This document shows, piece by piece, positions 9,478 to 22,815 of a stretch of DNA of 64,000 nucleotides (its first letter is position 1; each line of letters starts with the position of its first letter). The notes beneath the pieces were generated by a model. That model did no database searches. It saw nothing but the letters and a program-made list of their open reading frames with translations, and was not told the DNA's origin. Source of the DNA: Pelodera strongyloides (Eukaryota; Nematoda; Chromadorea; Rhabditida; Rhabditidae); contig JAANDG010000044.1 in assembly GCA_036852015.1 (NCBI GenBank), positions 124,001 through 188,000 on the forward strand, written 5' to 3'. The translations under genes and the position numbers were made by a program.

Positions 9478-12400
9478 ATGACTTTAGATGCCGGGTTAGT
9501 TTTTGTTTATTTTTGAGTTCGCTTTGTATTCTACTGTTTGGAGATTACGTGCGTTGTTTATTTGCAAATTTAGGGGAATTCAGTGACCGATATTTTTGAT
9601 AATTGTTCCTAATTATGCGTTTGCACCCTCTAACCTATATGTATCTTTATCACAGTAAGTTTTGTTGTTGTCTCTCGGAGTTAGTGGAATCACCAAAATG
9701 GTAATGTTATTTTCCAGACAAGACGATCTTGCCCCTCAAATGAAGCGATTCAAGACAGATGAGAGTGAGAGGTCGACACAGCGACCTGGAGCCCTTGACT
9801 CATTGGATTCGGAACCTTCGCCCGTGATTCACGTCGGCAATCTTTCTCAGAGAGTAAGTTTTCTACAGTAAATAATGTTGTTACGGTGTAAATACGCTAT
9901 ACTGAATGCCTAATTCCGACATGCTATTTATAGTGTATTTATCTCCAGTTTCGCAGGGCCGAAACAGGGCGAATCTGGCCCAAAAATCATTCAGCGCGGC
10001 TTTCACTTTCCATACATAAGCACAATTTGAAACTCGCTACAAAAATTGAAAATCAGGGACAAATTTGAATTTAATACAGATATTCGCATGCAAGTAGCTA
10101 ATACGTGTACTAATTCAAATTTGTCCCTGATCTTCAATTTTTGTAGCGAGTTTCTCAATGAGTTTCTATATGGAAAGTGAAAGCCGCGCTGAATGATTTT
10201 TTGAGGTGTTTCGGCCCTGCGAAACTGGAGATAAATACACTATAAGTCTACTAAATCGTGTTGTATAGAATTCGGTCCCTAAATTGTCACTAAGGCGCTT
10301 CCTGTCCACTCTTATCCTATGTTCGACGGTGTCGTTTACCTGACCACAACCTCTCTCCGTAGCCCGTGTGATGGTCAGAGTAAAGTGACTGTGTGTGAAG
10401 TTGCCAGATTTCGGCGAAAAATAGGATAGGCCGTGCGCCCTGTATCTGTTCTGAATTGGTGTTCCTTCCTATTAGAATTAGCAAAGCTTATGAATCAATG
10501 AATTAGGCTTGTGGGAAGTGTGAACGCGACGGGCCCACTCTTTCAAAAAAAATTTGGGTGCCGGGTGCCCTCCAGCGGTAGCACCAGTTTATGTTACTGT
10601 ATTTTATTTTGAGCTGTTTCTTCATTCAAACACTTTCTTTCAGGCAACAGATGCTGATCTTCTTCAAGCTCTTGGAGATCAGCAGTTTGGTGCTATTGCC
10701 TATTCAAGTTGCTTCCACCATAAAAGTATGGCATTGGTCGAGTTCGAGAACCTGGAATCTGCCCGTGCATGTATCGCATTCGTCACCAATAATGTAGTCC
10801 ATGTGTGTGGACAACCTGTTCAACTTAATTACTCGTGAGTGCTTTGTGAATCTAAGGCCTAGTTGGTTTGTTTTGTTGGTAGGGACCAGCTTCAATAGCT
10901 AGTAGTATCAATTAGAAATAAAATGGAAATTCTCAGCAATCAAAATTGTCAGTGCACATTGTCGAGACGTTTCTTTCCGCTGTTTTAGATCTGTTCGTGA
11001 TTGTGTTATTTTTAGGGCGATCAGAAGTATTCGGCGCCACGGTTTGGAGAGTAAAGATCCCAGCACTGTCCTGGTTTTGACGATTTTCAACGCTTGCTAC
11101 CCTATTAACGTCGATGTCAGTTTGTTATTTGTATCTGTTTTCTTATGTACGAGAGTGTGTTTCTTATTAATAGAACTGTGTTTTACGTTAGCACAACATA
11201 TGTCAGTGATTACTGTAGTAAGCATGTGCTCGTGTTTACGCCCAGAGGTATCGAGGTATCCAATCGCGAGCTCGATCCTTCTATTATGCGCGACGAGATT
11301 TACATGAGGTGTATCCTGTACGGAGGACTGAGGGGATGGGGGGAATTATAGCATATGCCCTAGGCTTACGGTATGAAACTTTGCAATGAAACTTCTTTGT
11401 ACGTACTTATACTTGTTTCTTTCAGGTTATTTTTCAAATTTGTAACCCACATGCGCCAGTCAAGCGTATTGCAATCATTCGTCGGAAACAATTGCAGGTT
11501 GGCTGTTGGCTTGCTTTTACTCTCCCTTCTTCATTTATTATGATGCCTTATATGGGAGCCAAATGTGCATAAAATGAATATGAAAATTATTTTCCCTGCT
11601 TTACCCTACAACCACTACAACGGAATTGTTATATTCATTACTTTTGCCCTGAAGCTGAAAGGTTTAAGTTGTGTTTCAACGGCGCGCAATGCTGGCCCCG
11701 CCCCCTAAAGTGCACAGAGACACAACCAACAAACAGACATTCTTCTACATGATTTTCAAATTTTACTTATTTGGCCATAATTTTGGTTAAAGTTGATATT
11801 TTTATCTGAAAATTTCGCAGATAATCTAAAATATGCTCTTTTAACTAACTAGCTCGAAAGAATTTCGTTTTTTTCGTCTAGGAACAAATTCAGGGTGGAA
11901 ACTGGAAAAAAGGGCTCTCTGATGTAACCCAAACTATGTTAGCGCTATCGCGCTAACAAAGGATTCGTTTTAAGACGAAATCTGTATTTTTTTATAATCG
12001 GAATTTACTAAACATCGATTTTGCTACCAGTTCGTGTTCGTGACCGGTAGGCGGTGACCATGGCGCTTGTGACTATCAGTCTGTCTCGTGTCTCCCAAGT
12101 AAATTAGTCGATTTCTTGTAGACGACAAGACTAGTACTTACTCATGTAGTTTTAAACAATTGTCTTGTCGTAAGCGAATATGCACTTGTACTTATGCAGC
12201 ATTATTTTCGACTCTAAGGGGTATGAACTGTCTTAGTTGTTATTAAGAGTTAAGGTTTTTTGCAGGCGCTGGTCGAGTTTGAGTCTTCTGAAGCTGCGCG
12301 GGTGGTGAAGCACGCAATTAATGGCGCAGATATCTATTCGGGATGTTGCACATTGAAAGTGGAGTTTTGCTCGGTCAGTCGATTGAATTGAATCTGGAAT

Positions 12401-15400
12401 ATTTACATCCCTGCAACTTATACTAAGATTAAACATCAAAACATCTCTGCAATTTATCTTGTACTAAATTGTGAGATTGTGAACTTCTATGAAAGACTGA
12501 ATGTAGTCTGCTGTAGGCAGTAGACCCTTCAGCCAATTTGTTTTCATTTTTCATACGTGGGTTCTGGGTTGGGTTTGAGTATGAGTATAAAATGACTATC
12601 ATTGTCAAATTCGAATGGTCGCATTTTATTCTTTGGGAATCATTGCAATAGTTTTTCGTGCCCTGGAATCAACTGCAACTGTTACGTATCCCTTTTTTGT
12701 TTAGGCGGCTCAAGTGAGAGCTTCTCGACCATCCGATGACCAACGGGACTATACGAATCCTGGTAATGTTATTGATTTGTTTCATATATCATATTTTTTA
12801 AAGTATATATGATACGCGGTAGCGGCTGCGCGCTGCATCTCAACGTGAATCACTTGACTGACACCCGGCTACTGAATTGAGTGATGCATATAAATTAGAT
12901 GGCTAACTTAACTTAAATTCCTGATGATGACGCAAGACTCATAAATGTTTGTGCAGCAGTGTAGCCACATTACGTAACATTTTTTTTTTACTGTGGATGT
13001 TTTCGTTGTCGAAAAAAAAGACTGTGTTTAATATACAGTCAATACAGTGCAGTCCAATTCAAACTTTCGAACTAATGTCTTTGCAGATGATGGATCAGCA
13101 GTAGCGTTAAATAACAATAACAGGAAAACACTAATTGGTGGAGGAGGAGCGGCTGTACCGGAAGGTGAGAACGCACATGTGTTTTTTGAGTCTGGTCTGT
13201 CTGCATCCTAACTCCTAACTTACTTAAATTTCCCACTGTGCACGTAAATTTAATGAGAATGAATCAACTTTGTTTTAAGCGGCTACGACGAGGATTGTTA
13301 GATAAGTAGTAGTTCAGATAGTAAGTCATAATTTGTTTCATAGTTGCTAACTTCACCCTCTTTAAAATAATGGGGTGGCAGTAAGTGAGAACCGTTTGCT
13401 CGAAATTAAAAGCGCTCGTTTATTAGTTGTTTTGGTCGGTAAAAACCATTGTATGGAGAGTTCTTCTTTCCTGCATAATGTGCACCATGTTTCAGCTCCA
13501 CGTGCTCGGTACGGAACTAGTGGAAAGGACACAACTGCGCGGTCTCCTGGAATGTCCGGATACTTTGGATATAACAGTGCCTTTTCTGATGCGAAAGACA
13601 GCGTCCAGCCAGGTAGTTACTACTTTTTTTTATTGTATTTTTTGCAGTTGCAGCTGTTTCATTTGCCTGTGCCTGGTTGCAGTAGTTATTAGTTTTGGGT
13701 GTTCTTGTATTTTTGTAACGGTGTGGTGTCATGTGTCTGTGCGGTGATATTAGGAGTAGTTATAGATTCGCTTAATTTCAGAGCGCTTTTCTGCTTACGG
13801 CTATGGTTCACTGCCTCTCTATCGTGGTTACGATCATCGGTCCGATCAACGGTCACCTGTTGGAGAGCTAATGAGTCCAATTAGTAGGCCCTTTGCGGGA
13901 GGATCTCCATCCTTTAGGACAGGAAATGGAAGCGGGAGCCCAGTTCTGATGGTGAGTGTGAGTGCTTGAATTGAGGGATCTTTGTTTCTCAAAGTTACAG
14001 ATAGTTCTTTCCGTTGTTTAGTTTTATTTTGTATGCTTTCGATCTATCACATTTCACATTGCATTTCCTTGCTCTAGTCACCCATTCATTTAAGTTACGT
14101 ACGGGGCTTAGTGTAATCAAGAGCCTTTACGTCCCTTCCTTTGATTTGCTAGCATTCTTACTGAAATGAAGATAGATCGGTAGGTGTATGATGTACTGAG
14201 CTAACTGAAGGTGAAGGCTACAATGCCTCATCTTGTTATGTTAGTCTCTAACTAAATTATTCACTTCTCTCGCGCATCGCATCCCTCCATAAAAATTCAT
14301 TCATCGCTAGCAGTGCGCTACGTGTTAATGTTCGTGTTTTATTTTTCTATTTGTAGATCTATGGTGTCAACCACCGGGATTTTAACTGCGACAAGATCTT
14401 CAACTTGATGTGTCAGTACGGAAATGTGTTTCGTGTGAAATTTCTGATGCGCAAAACCGACACTTGTATGGTGGAAATGGGAGACCCGAGCCAGGTGCGT
14501 TCAGTTAGTTAATTTCTTAACATCAGTCAAGTTGAGTAAACTGGTAACAATACGGGAGATGTGGGAGGGACGTACCGCTATGAATAAACCAATCTTCGAA
14601 ACTATCTGGTCACATTGTTCTAATTTTGAATGATAAGTGTTTACTGTTCATTCACCATTCATACATTTTGTTTTAGGTGTCGTCAGTTCTTCAGAACGTC
14701 AATGGTCTAGAGGTGTATGGTTCAAGGCTGACACTGCGACCTTCCAAGCAGATGGAGGTCAGCAGCACTGGGTTAGTACTTGATCTCTACCAATGTTTAT
14801 AGTCAGTTGCAACATATTGAAGGAACCAGAAACCATATCCTGAGAAACAGAAGTCGCCATCTCCTGAGATTCATGCCTGCTTTAAATGTGTTCCTTGCCT
14901 TTCATGTCTGTTTCAATATGATTTGCGCGCGCACACTTTTTTTCCGTAATATTTTGTTTTCAAATTTCAGACAGCCGTTCGATTTGGAGGATGGAAGTCC
15001 GTCGTTCCGTGACTACTCCCATTCCCGCAATCAGAGGTTCCAGGATGCGGAGATGGCGAGTCGTAACCGTCGCTCTGAGCCCTCCAGTGCATTGCACTGG
15101 TTCAATGCGCCACCAAATGTTGACGAGGAGAAAATGTTGAAAGTATGTTATAATGTAATTATGCTATTTTTCTTTCTTTGAGCGACGCGGCAACCGGAAC
15201 TAGTGGAGCAGTGGAACTCGAACTGAGGCTTCACCAACTAGCTAAGCGAATCATCTACATTTCCGCTACCGTTGCCGCGTTCTCCGTTCCGGACCTAACG
15301 GACGTTATTTTGTACTCAACAAATAATTTTTATCTTTTGCAGGTTTTCGGCGAGTGCGCGGCTCCGATGCCATTGAAAGTCTCTCTGAATCAACAGAGAA

Positions 15401-15772
15401 GTGAAAAGTGTCGTGCCGGAGTCGCTCAATTTGCTTCCGTTGCGGACGCGACTGAGGCATTGATACTTGTAAATCACACGCCAATTTCCAGCACGACAAG
15501 CAAGGTGGGATTCTCCCTTTTCTTCTCTGTTTGGTATATTGCCAACAATGTTGGCTCGTAGTTCGGCCTCGCGAATGTGATCGTTAACAACGTCCTCTGA
15601 TTAAATCCTTGTTATGAATAGTAGTTTGCATAAATATGCAAGAGTTAGGCAAGTTTACTGTAACCTACTCCTAGAATATGGAATATCGATTTGACATTTT
15701 CATTTTTAGTATCCCTACATTCTCAAACTGGCGTTTTACGCGGCTCGCTCTGGAGCTCACTCTGGGGACTAA
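9478..15772 (+). CDS. hrpl-1: heterogeneous nuclear ribonucleoprotein L orthologue (four RRMs)
   Basis: Exons: 9478-9494, 9718-9853, 10644-10834, 11016-11115, 11426-11497, 12266-12373, 12705-12762, 13087-13164, 13496-13612, 13782-13951, 14357-14494, 14677-14771, 14971-15142, 15343-15504, 15710-15772. They sum to 1677 nt, 558 aa, with no phase conflict. RRM1 is at about 37-116 (VIHVGNLSQR; MALVEFENLESA). RRM2 is at about 128-210 (VLVLTIFNACYPINVD; ALVEFESSEAA). A Gly/Ser-rich linker follows. RRM3 is at about 345-420 (IYGVNHRDFNCDKIFNLMCQ; MVEMGD) and RRM4 at about 465-550, ending YPYILKLAFYAA. RRM order and the Asn-Cys-Asp motif of RRM3 match the hnRNP L/LL family. These bind CA-rich pre-mRNA and regulate alternative splicing in the nucleus. 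Two donors (after 11115 and 12373) read GTCAGT. AATAAA lies at 16505-16510. Confidence 0.95.
9929..10244. mobile_element. palindromic element family D in hnRNP L intron 2
   Basis: A 316-bp snap-back element with arms of about 130 bp, from TATAGTGTATTTATCTCCAG to its complement. TA lies at both ends, as in Tc1/mariner-type MITEs. There is no coding frame. The two arms remain close enough in sequence to suggest a recent insertion. Confidence 0.8.
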
Positions 15773-17160
15773 ACGACAACGAATATAACTTTTGGTGATG
15801 GTGAGGCTCATTTTCTTATATAGAGCACTTGTATGTATTTTTTTTCTGTGGCAGTGGCCTTCATTTATTAGGTGCTGTTTTTCGTTACTTTTCTTTTTTC
15901 TGTGACCAGTGACCTCATGACCGAAATTACGTTTCCCATAGTTTATTCACTTTGCTGCATTTCCTTTCTTTCTTTTTATTGCAAAACAAATATAGAGCTT
16001 TATCTGAACTTATGGAAAATTAACACATTCATTTCAATATTTACACGTTCTATCATAATACGAATTTTGGAGAAGGTTACGTTTTCAAGCAGTATGTCCG
16101 AATTAACTTTACTAACGCATTCTTATATTTCGCATCAAATCAAACATCAGTTCGTCTTATCAGTTCAGGAGTTTAGTGTTAGGAGCATCATTTCATCTAA
16201 CAATTAAACATGGAATATGTCCTAAGTACTGCTTACCGCATAGTTATACTCGACTCGATTAATGTAGTTACCATATTTCATTTATTTTCCTCAATTTTTA
16301 TTATTGATACTGTTAGTGGTGTTAGTATATCTATCTGATTTAATACTTTTCAACTTGGGTGTACTTTTGCACTTTTTCATATTATTATTTTTATATTACG
16401 CTCAGTGAGATAACAGACTTTGCACATCCATTGCCCAACAGATCACGAGTACAATTTATCACTTGTTCACTTTGAGAATGCATGTATGTACAAATTGATA
16501 ATATAATAAAGACTTCTTCCAGCTGTTGGCTTTTGTTTGTAACTACAGTCAAGTTGAGTATGTAAAAGGAATTAGCCCAACATATAGGACTGGGGAAAAC
16601 AAAACTGTGTATTTTGGAGATGTTTCTTTTTTTACTAAAGTGTCAAGCAAGGTTTTCATTTCGACGTTTTTTCCTGTTGTATGATGTTTTCTAGAAAAAA
16701 CGTTTCACTTGATAATGTAGTTTCAGCTTGATGATTTGATGCAGCGTTGCCGTTTAGCGTTTATACATAGATTTAAAGACAAGCTGCGGATTTTCTTGCA
16801 GGGAGAGGGATGTGTTGACATTTTTTTCATTGCATCAAAATATTGACATTGATAACAAATGATAGTGCCTTCAAAAATTGCATAATCTACGCTATTATTA
16901 AATCCTATTATGCACAAATCTGCCAGTAAAATAGCATGCAAAGACGATTGTCACACGCGCGGATAGCCAGCCAAAACAATGTGCGCGATGTTGGAGCGGC
17001 ACGCCAAGACAAAAGTACTTTTGTTTACTGGAAATTCAAATTTTATATTTCTTTGATATTTCCTATTCTTTAATTAAGCATTTCCGTATTCGTAGCGAAG
17101 AAAGTCATTAGCCATAAAAATAAAATGATCTTATTAATGGTTGAGTACGGTATCTTCGTT
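15773..17160 (+). other. 3' UTR of hnRNP L gene and AT-rich spacer
   Basis: There is a T-rich 3' UTR, with a poly(A) signal at 16505-16510, then intergenic DNA. Open frames at 15872-16207 and 16723-16941 show no splice context or domain. Confidence 0.5.
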
Positions 17161-17220
17161 AAGAATCTCCTGCGTCCCACTTTGTGTGGAGAGAAAAGGG
17201 AAGAAAGAAATTCATCGCAA

Positions 17221-17345
17221 GTGAAGGTGAGAGAGGGAGTGAGAGAGAGAGAGAGAATTAAAGAAAGAGAGAGAGGGGGATGAGAAAGAGAGAGAGAGAA
17301 GATATAATAAAAGAGAGAGAGAGAGAGAGAGATGGTGAAAGACAG
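17221..17345. repeat. GA-rich simple-sequence tract
   Basis: Interrupted GAGAGA runs lie on the plus strand. No gene is seen around them. Confidence 0.8.
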
Positions 17346-17534
17346 AAGACTCCTTTATGGATAAAGATAGCGCAATGAAGTTCCATTATTCATCAAGGAG
17401 GATTTTGCAGATTTCACTTTCAAATAACACAGGAATACAGGAGTGAATTTGCACCAATCGTATTTTTCTCTAGAGTATACAACACAGGCTACAGATTTAT
17501 TGTCTCGTTACTTATTACTACTTACGGTAAAATT

Positions 17535-18085
17535 GAAGAATACTACCCCACTGAAGAATACTACCCAAATTGGAAATATACTACCCCACATGTATGGGGG
17601 TAGCATTTTGTAACATGCAAAGTACTACCCCACCATTGAAGAACACTACCTCTTTTAACATTTTATCACCCCAGTCAAGGGGGTAGTAAATTGTAAGAAA
17701 GGGGTAGTGTTCTTCAATGGCGGGGTAGCGATCTTCAAACCCTAGGTAATCTTGAATTACGCTACCCCTTACATGTGAAAATACTACCCCCTTCTTACAA
17801 AATATTACCCCCACCCATTGGCTTTCACACCCCGTGGGAAAATCACAAAATACTACCCCCACCAATTGAATATGGCTACCCCACAATTGAATATGACTAC
17901 CCCGCATTGAATATGACTACCCCACCAATGCACCAATTGAATATGACTACCCCACTAGAAAGGGGTAGTATTTTGTAAAGATAGGGGGGTAGTATTTTGC
18001 AAAATGGGGGTATTATTTTGCATGGGGTAATATTTTTCAAAAAGGGGTAATGTTCTTCAATCCAGGGGGTAGTGTTCTTCAAATT
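17535..18085. repeat. ACTACCCC minisatellite with internal inversions
   Basis: Diverged short units such as GAATACTACCCCAC alternate with the complement GGGGTAGTATTTTGTAA. The left and right parts run in opposite senses, so the array can fold on itself. The 60-100 aa frames inside are products of the repeat. Confidence 0.85.
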
Positions 18086-18980
18086 CTACCAAAATTGGAA
18101 AAATGGTAGGTATCTCTGTCGGCTTCTCTAGAAGACTGGTCTCCGGCCAAATCAAAGCACGCCTCAGGTCAGACGCTCAGACGCCCAGCTCCACCGCACT
18201 GGCCATAATTTATATTTTTACCTTTTGTAATACTCATCCCAGAAAATTAATATTCTTATACCTGCCACTTTTGTCTCATTCTGTTACATGCCGATGGCCC
18301 CAAATCAAATTCTAAAATTTTAAATTTTCTCGCTCGAACTCGCTTTCTCGCTGACAAATCGCTGTCCACACTCTCACTCTGTCTCTCTATAACGTCCAAT
18401 CCTCTCAATTTCCTGGATTCTCTCGCTATCTTTAGTCGTATTCTCTCTCACCGTTAAAGCGTTGCGCAACCTGTTTCTGGATGTGAAGCTGGTTTCCCGT
18501 CAATTGGGTAACTGTGTCAGTTTCCCTTTCTTTTCGCGTCCGAACGGTGAATTATCGCTTAAATTTCACTTTTAATTTTATCCCCTCTGGCTTCTTTTCT
18601 ACCTCTCTCTCTACATATACACTCTCTCCTTCTTACTTTCTCATCTCTCTTATCTCTGTGCCTAAGTTTGCCTAAGTTTGCTTGAAATTGTTTATATATT
18701 TTCAATCCAAAAATTCAGTGGAGTCGCACATCTCTGTGGGTAGTTTAGAAGATGAAGAGAAACGTGTATTCTAGTAATCTTATGGTTAGCCACAAATAAA
18801 TATATAAGGAAATACGCACTAACATGTGGTCTTCAGCCGAGGTCGCAATATGAGAACCAATGTTTTCCAATTTTAGTTTTCAATGTACTGTAATACATAA
18901 TTCTCCCATGAACACCAGCAACCCAGTCCATACATAGACGCAGGTGTTCCCTTTCCTCCATTGCAGAATTGCACACTATT
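18086..18980. other. unassigned intergenic DNA
   Basis: T- and CT-rich sequence without an exon chain that I can support. Confidence 0.4.
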
Positions 18981-18990
18981 TGGTAGAACA

Positions 18991-18992
18991 TC

Positions 18993-19042
<50 letters not shown>
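18991..19042. repeat. (CT)n microsatellite
   Basis: A nearly pure CT run of about 26 dinucleotides. It creates Ser-Leu and Glu-Arg repeats in overlapping frames that are not genes. Confidence 0.95.
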
Positions 19043-19047
<5 letters not shown>

Positions 19048-19486
19048 TACATATAATCTTCCAATTTTGTCCCACCGGGCTAGCGCCTGTGCACTTTCAC
19101 GCGTTCTGCAATCGAAATTTGCATTTTGCCCCAATTTTTGCAGCCGTCCCCGTGTGCGAAATCGTCCTTTGTAGACGGAGTTAGTAGGTTGTCCATAAGA
19201 GGAGATGATAGTTCCGGTTTTGAAGAAGGAAACTTTTTGAATTTTGAAACGTTTGCTAGAACTTCTGGGAGGTTTAAAATTGGATATACATTGTCTGATT
19301 GATGTTAAAGTCAAAAACTTCGTAAGGTAACGAAAATACTTGCGTAGTATCTTCACCTCATCTTATTATACAAAGTAGAATGAGTGCTCGACGCTATTAA
19401 ACATAATCATTTGGCTGGATTGTGAGGGTTTTCTCTGCTGAAGCCGCTGGAGAAATAGTTTGAAACATTTTCATAATATTCAATAA

Positions 19487-19774
19487 CCAGACGGCTGACG
19501 CCGTCTGAGGCGGTCTTCCTTGACCAAGAAATTTTTTTTGCATCATGTTATTGTAAGTTACCCAATTGGCAGAACGTTAGCAAGCATGAAAACTGAAACG
19601 TATGAAACGTAGATGAAAATCTTGTGAATGAAGACAATCATAAATAAGTTATTTTGCATAATGAGATTCGATTGAGCTCGACACCCTTTTTATGAGCCGG
19701 CGGAACAATTTATTAATGATTTCCGTAACGTGACTCCTAACTCACATTACAGTTACTCTTTTATATAATAAAGA
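19487..19774 (-). mobile_element. non-autonomous Helitron-like element, copy 2
   Basis: Minus-strand reading begins A|TCTTTATTATATAAAAGAG and ends with a CGCC...GGCG hairpin, then CTGG|T. This is the classic Helitron arrangement (5' TC, 3' hairpin, CTRR, insertion between A and T). It is 288 bp with no coding capacity. The right (5') end matches the ends of the copies at 7303 and 58713. Confidence 0.65.
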
Positions 19775-20404
19775 TAAGTTACCGAAACCCTTGTGCCTCT
19801 CCCTCTCTCTCTCTCTCTCGTTCGTACCAGTCGTTTGCCCTCAATAAACGCTGATTTTTGTTTATTTGCCCAGGACTCAAAAGGGGAAAGGGCCAGGTGT
19901 CTAGTGCATTGTATGCAAATGAATCGACTCCATTCAAATGTTCGGATTTGGTCATCGATTTACTCATTCTCTTTGTTTTAATTGTAGAATCATTGATACA
20001 TAGGGTATTTAGATCACGGAAGCGAATCGAATATACACATAACTCCCATCGGGGCAGTGCATATGTATGGTTGCCACGAAATTTGACAATAACTTTGCTG
20101 GATGAATTTTGTTATTTAAACAATTCATTTGAACTACATAATGAAACACAGTGACCATTAAAATTAAAAGTAATAATAAAGTTTTGCTGAGTTTGAAGGC
20201 CAATGTGCAATTCGGACAATTTGTTGATTAGTAATCACACATCATTACTATTGCTCCTTTCTATTACTATTACTATTGCAACTTTCTTGCGCCTTCTGTA
20301 TTCTCATTAGAAATGAATCCGGTTCCCTATTAACCTCACTTCAACTCTCAATTGTGTGCTCCTTTTACAGTATTCACCGTTTCGTAATCCGGACACCTTT
20401 CACA

Positions 20405-20665
20405 AAGCCCTCTCTCTCTCTCTGTCCCTCTCTCTCGCTCCCTCTCACTCTCCTTATGTCTCTCTTTCTCTCTGTCTCTCTCTGTCTCCCAACTCACTTT
20501 CTAAGGAGGTCCAGTCTCACTGGATCCGGATCTGCCCTTACTAAATCGCACCGCTTTAATGCGGCGCTTTACCCTTCTATGGTGCTCTCTCTCTATCTCT
20601 GTCTCTCTCCTCTATCTCTCTCTCTTACTCTCTCTCCCCCTCTCTCTCTCTCCCCAAATCCGGCT
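20405..20665. repeat. CT/CCT-rich low-complexity region
   Basis: Repeated TCTCTCTC and TCCCTCTC runs are interrupted once by GC-richer DNA (20505-20580). Overlapping frames of 62-132 aa here are composition artefacts. Confidence 0.85.
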
Positions 20666-22803
20666 CCTCCTTGACTTCGTTGACCTCTTTTGGAGGTGAA
20701 AAGCGAAAGGAGCGGTCCGGTCCGACTCCCAGACCTCACCACAAAAATTCTCACAGTTTCCCTTTCTCCGAAGGTGCACCTTCACAATATGTGCGTTCTC
20801 TGCTCCAACTTATGCAAATTTTCTGGGAACTCTGGTTGACGGGTTACATTCACTGTATCCTACATGCCTTGTACCATTTTGCTAAGGCCTTCCAATCTAT
20901 CAATCTAACTGTAGCCCTTTTTTCCCTCTTACGTATATCTCTTTCTTGGCTTACATTAAATTATTATTCATATGTGCTATCACGCGCCATCTCCCCATAG
21001 TACTTTGTTTGCTTTCGGCTTTTTGTTGTCGTGTGTGCGCACCATTTTGTGCCAATTGGTACCCTGTCCGGGGTCCCTGGCTGGGCGTGCACCATGGCCA
21101 TGGTGCGCCAGCCCGTGCCAGCCGATTGGTCCACTCTTGTTGTTTACTTGTGGAAGCCCTTTGGCAAAAGCGACCCCTTTCCCCCGAGAGTACAAGATAT
21201 CAACATTAGGGTGGGCTCGAAGGGTAGGACTCCCACCATTTTAGCCCGCAGTTCGCACCATTTCCTAGGTCTAGATTGTTCATTTTTAGTTTATATATTT
21301 GTATCGTATATGAGCGCGTTTTTGTTGCAAAAAGCTGATAGTGGTAGTGCATTTGAGTATATTATAAACAAGTACTTTCAATCTATATATGAATTTCATG
21401 TTCACTAACAATACCTTTACGAATAACCGACTATACAAATTTGGGTCTTTCTGCGTTTGCAAAAGTAAAGGCATCGGAATACTGTGGTATTACCTTTGTA
21501 AGAGAACGTCAGTGTCCAGTTACAATTGAATGCACGGCTAATATAAAGAATCAGAGGGACTATGTGCACAATTTTGTTTAAAAAAATTGGTATACTATCT
21601 CACATAGTCGAGTAGTAAGTTTTTAGGAATTTTATGTCCTTTATGTCGGCGTACCTCTCAAACACCTGTTGTACATTTCCCTTGACCTCCTCGGAGTCTC
21701 ATCGTTTCCCATACTCTCTCACCTTCACGTACAGCTGTCTGATAGCCATAGTATCGCTTTGATGTATTCTTTATGGAGTTCAAGGACAGAACATAATCAT
21801 TTATGGTCTTTGTTCATATTTGATTCCCGCAAATGGTCTTAACGCAGTATTGTACTAAATATTCTTGTCCCTGAACCTGAAAGCAACTCTACGTCATCAG
21901 TTCGACTAATATTTATGTAAGCCAAAAAGGGAAGGTTTAAAGCTACCGTCGCTTCAATGAAAAAATAGTGCTGTGCAGATAGAAATAGTGGTTTCTACCG
22001 ATTTCTTCAAGCTAAACAGATGATTAACTTACCATTGGCTTATTGTTAGCATAGTGACATAATCATACAGTTGGAAGGAGACAAAAGACTTCGGACTTTG
22101 TTTCTTAAGTCGTTTGTATCGCTCTTACAAATCTGTGGTTAATAATTTAATAATGAAGCTTCAAGACATACAGACTGTACTTCTTTCCATTCTGTCCTAT
22201 GGTCTAGCAGTCTAGCTCCAATCTCTGCACTAATTTCGTTGGGTCAAGCTTAGCAACACACCTTGTTCAGCTGATAACCGGTATTTGCAAGCTTTCCATC
22301 TCTCTACAACACTCTTTCTATTACTATTTGTTTCTCTCTGTGTCTCCTACTTTCCCCAACTCTCTCTCTCTATTTCAAATTTCCATATAGGGGGCGATTT
22401 TCCAGTTGTGCGAACCTTGCTCGGTCCCCCTAAAAGACCAGTTTCCTTTGTGGGTCATCGCCAGACACTGCTACATTTTTATACAATTCTCCACATTTTC
22501 ACAATACATTCTAACTGGTTTCCAGCCCGCGAACACCCAAAAAGAAACGGCTAACTGTTTGTTTTAGAGCTGCAAAATAGTGTTTTTGCTGTTGCCATAG
22601 CTTACCGTGAGCTGCTTTTGTCTATACGATAATAAAAAAGCGTTTTCTAAAATATATGAGCTCTACCGTCTACCGTCTATATTTGTATTGTGTATGCATG
22701 TTTACCAAGGTCATGAATCGTAACTTCGACTTGTGTTTGTTTATCGTCATAAATGTTTTATCAAAAAGTCGATTATTGATTAATTTATCGATTTATTGAT
22801 TAG
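20666..22803 (+). other. upstream region of bZIP gene, no coding exon recognised
   Basis: This 2.1-kb stretch precedes the bZIP gene. It contains an 18-bp perfect palindrome (GCACCATGGCCATGGTGC at about 21089-21106) and scattered CT runs. It may hold the promoter or untranslated exons. A trans-splice-type acceptor (GATTAG) ends at 22803, 12 nt before the start codon. Confidence 0.4.
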
Positions 22804-22815
22804 GCTTGGGTGGCC

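Noticed and set aside
18833..19356. ORFs containing long Glu-Arg or Ser-Leu repeats
   Set aside because: They are translations of the CT microsatellite.
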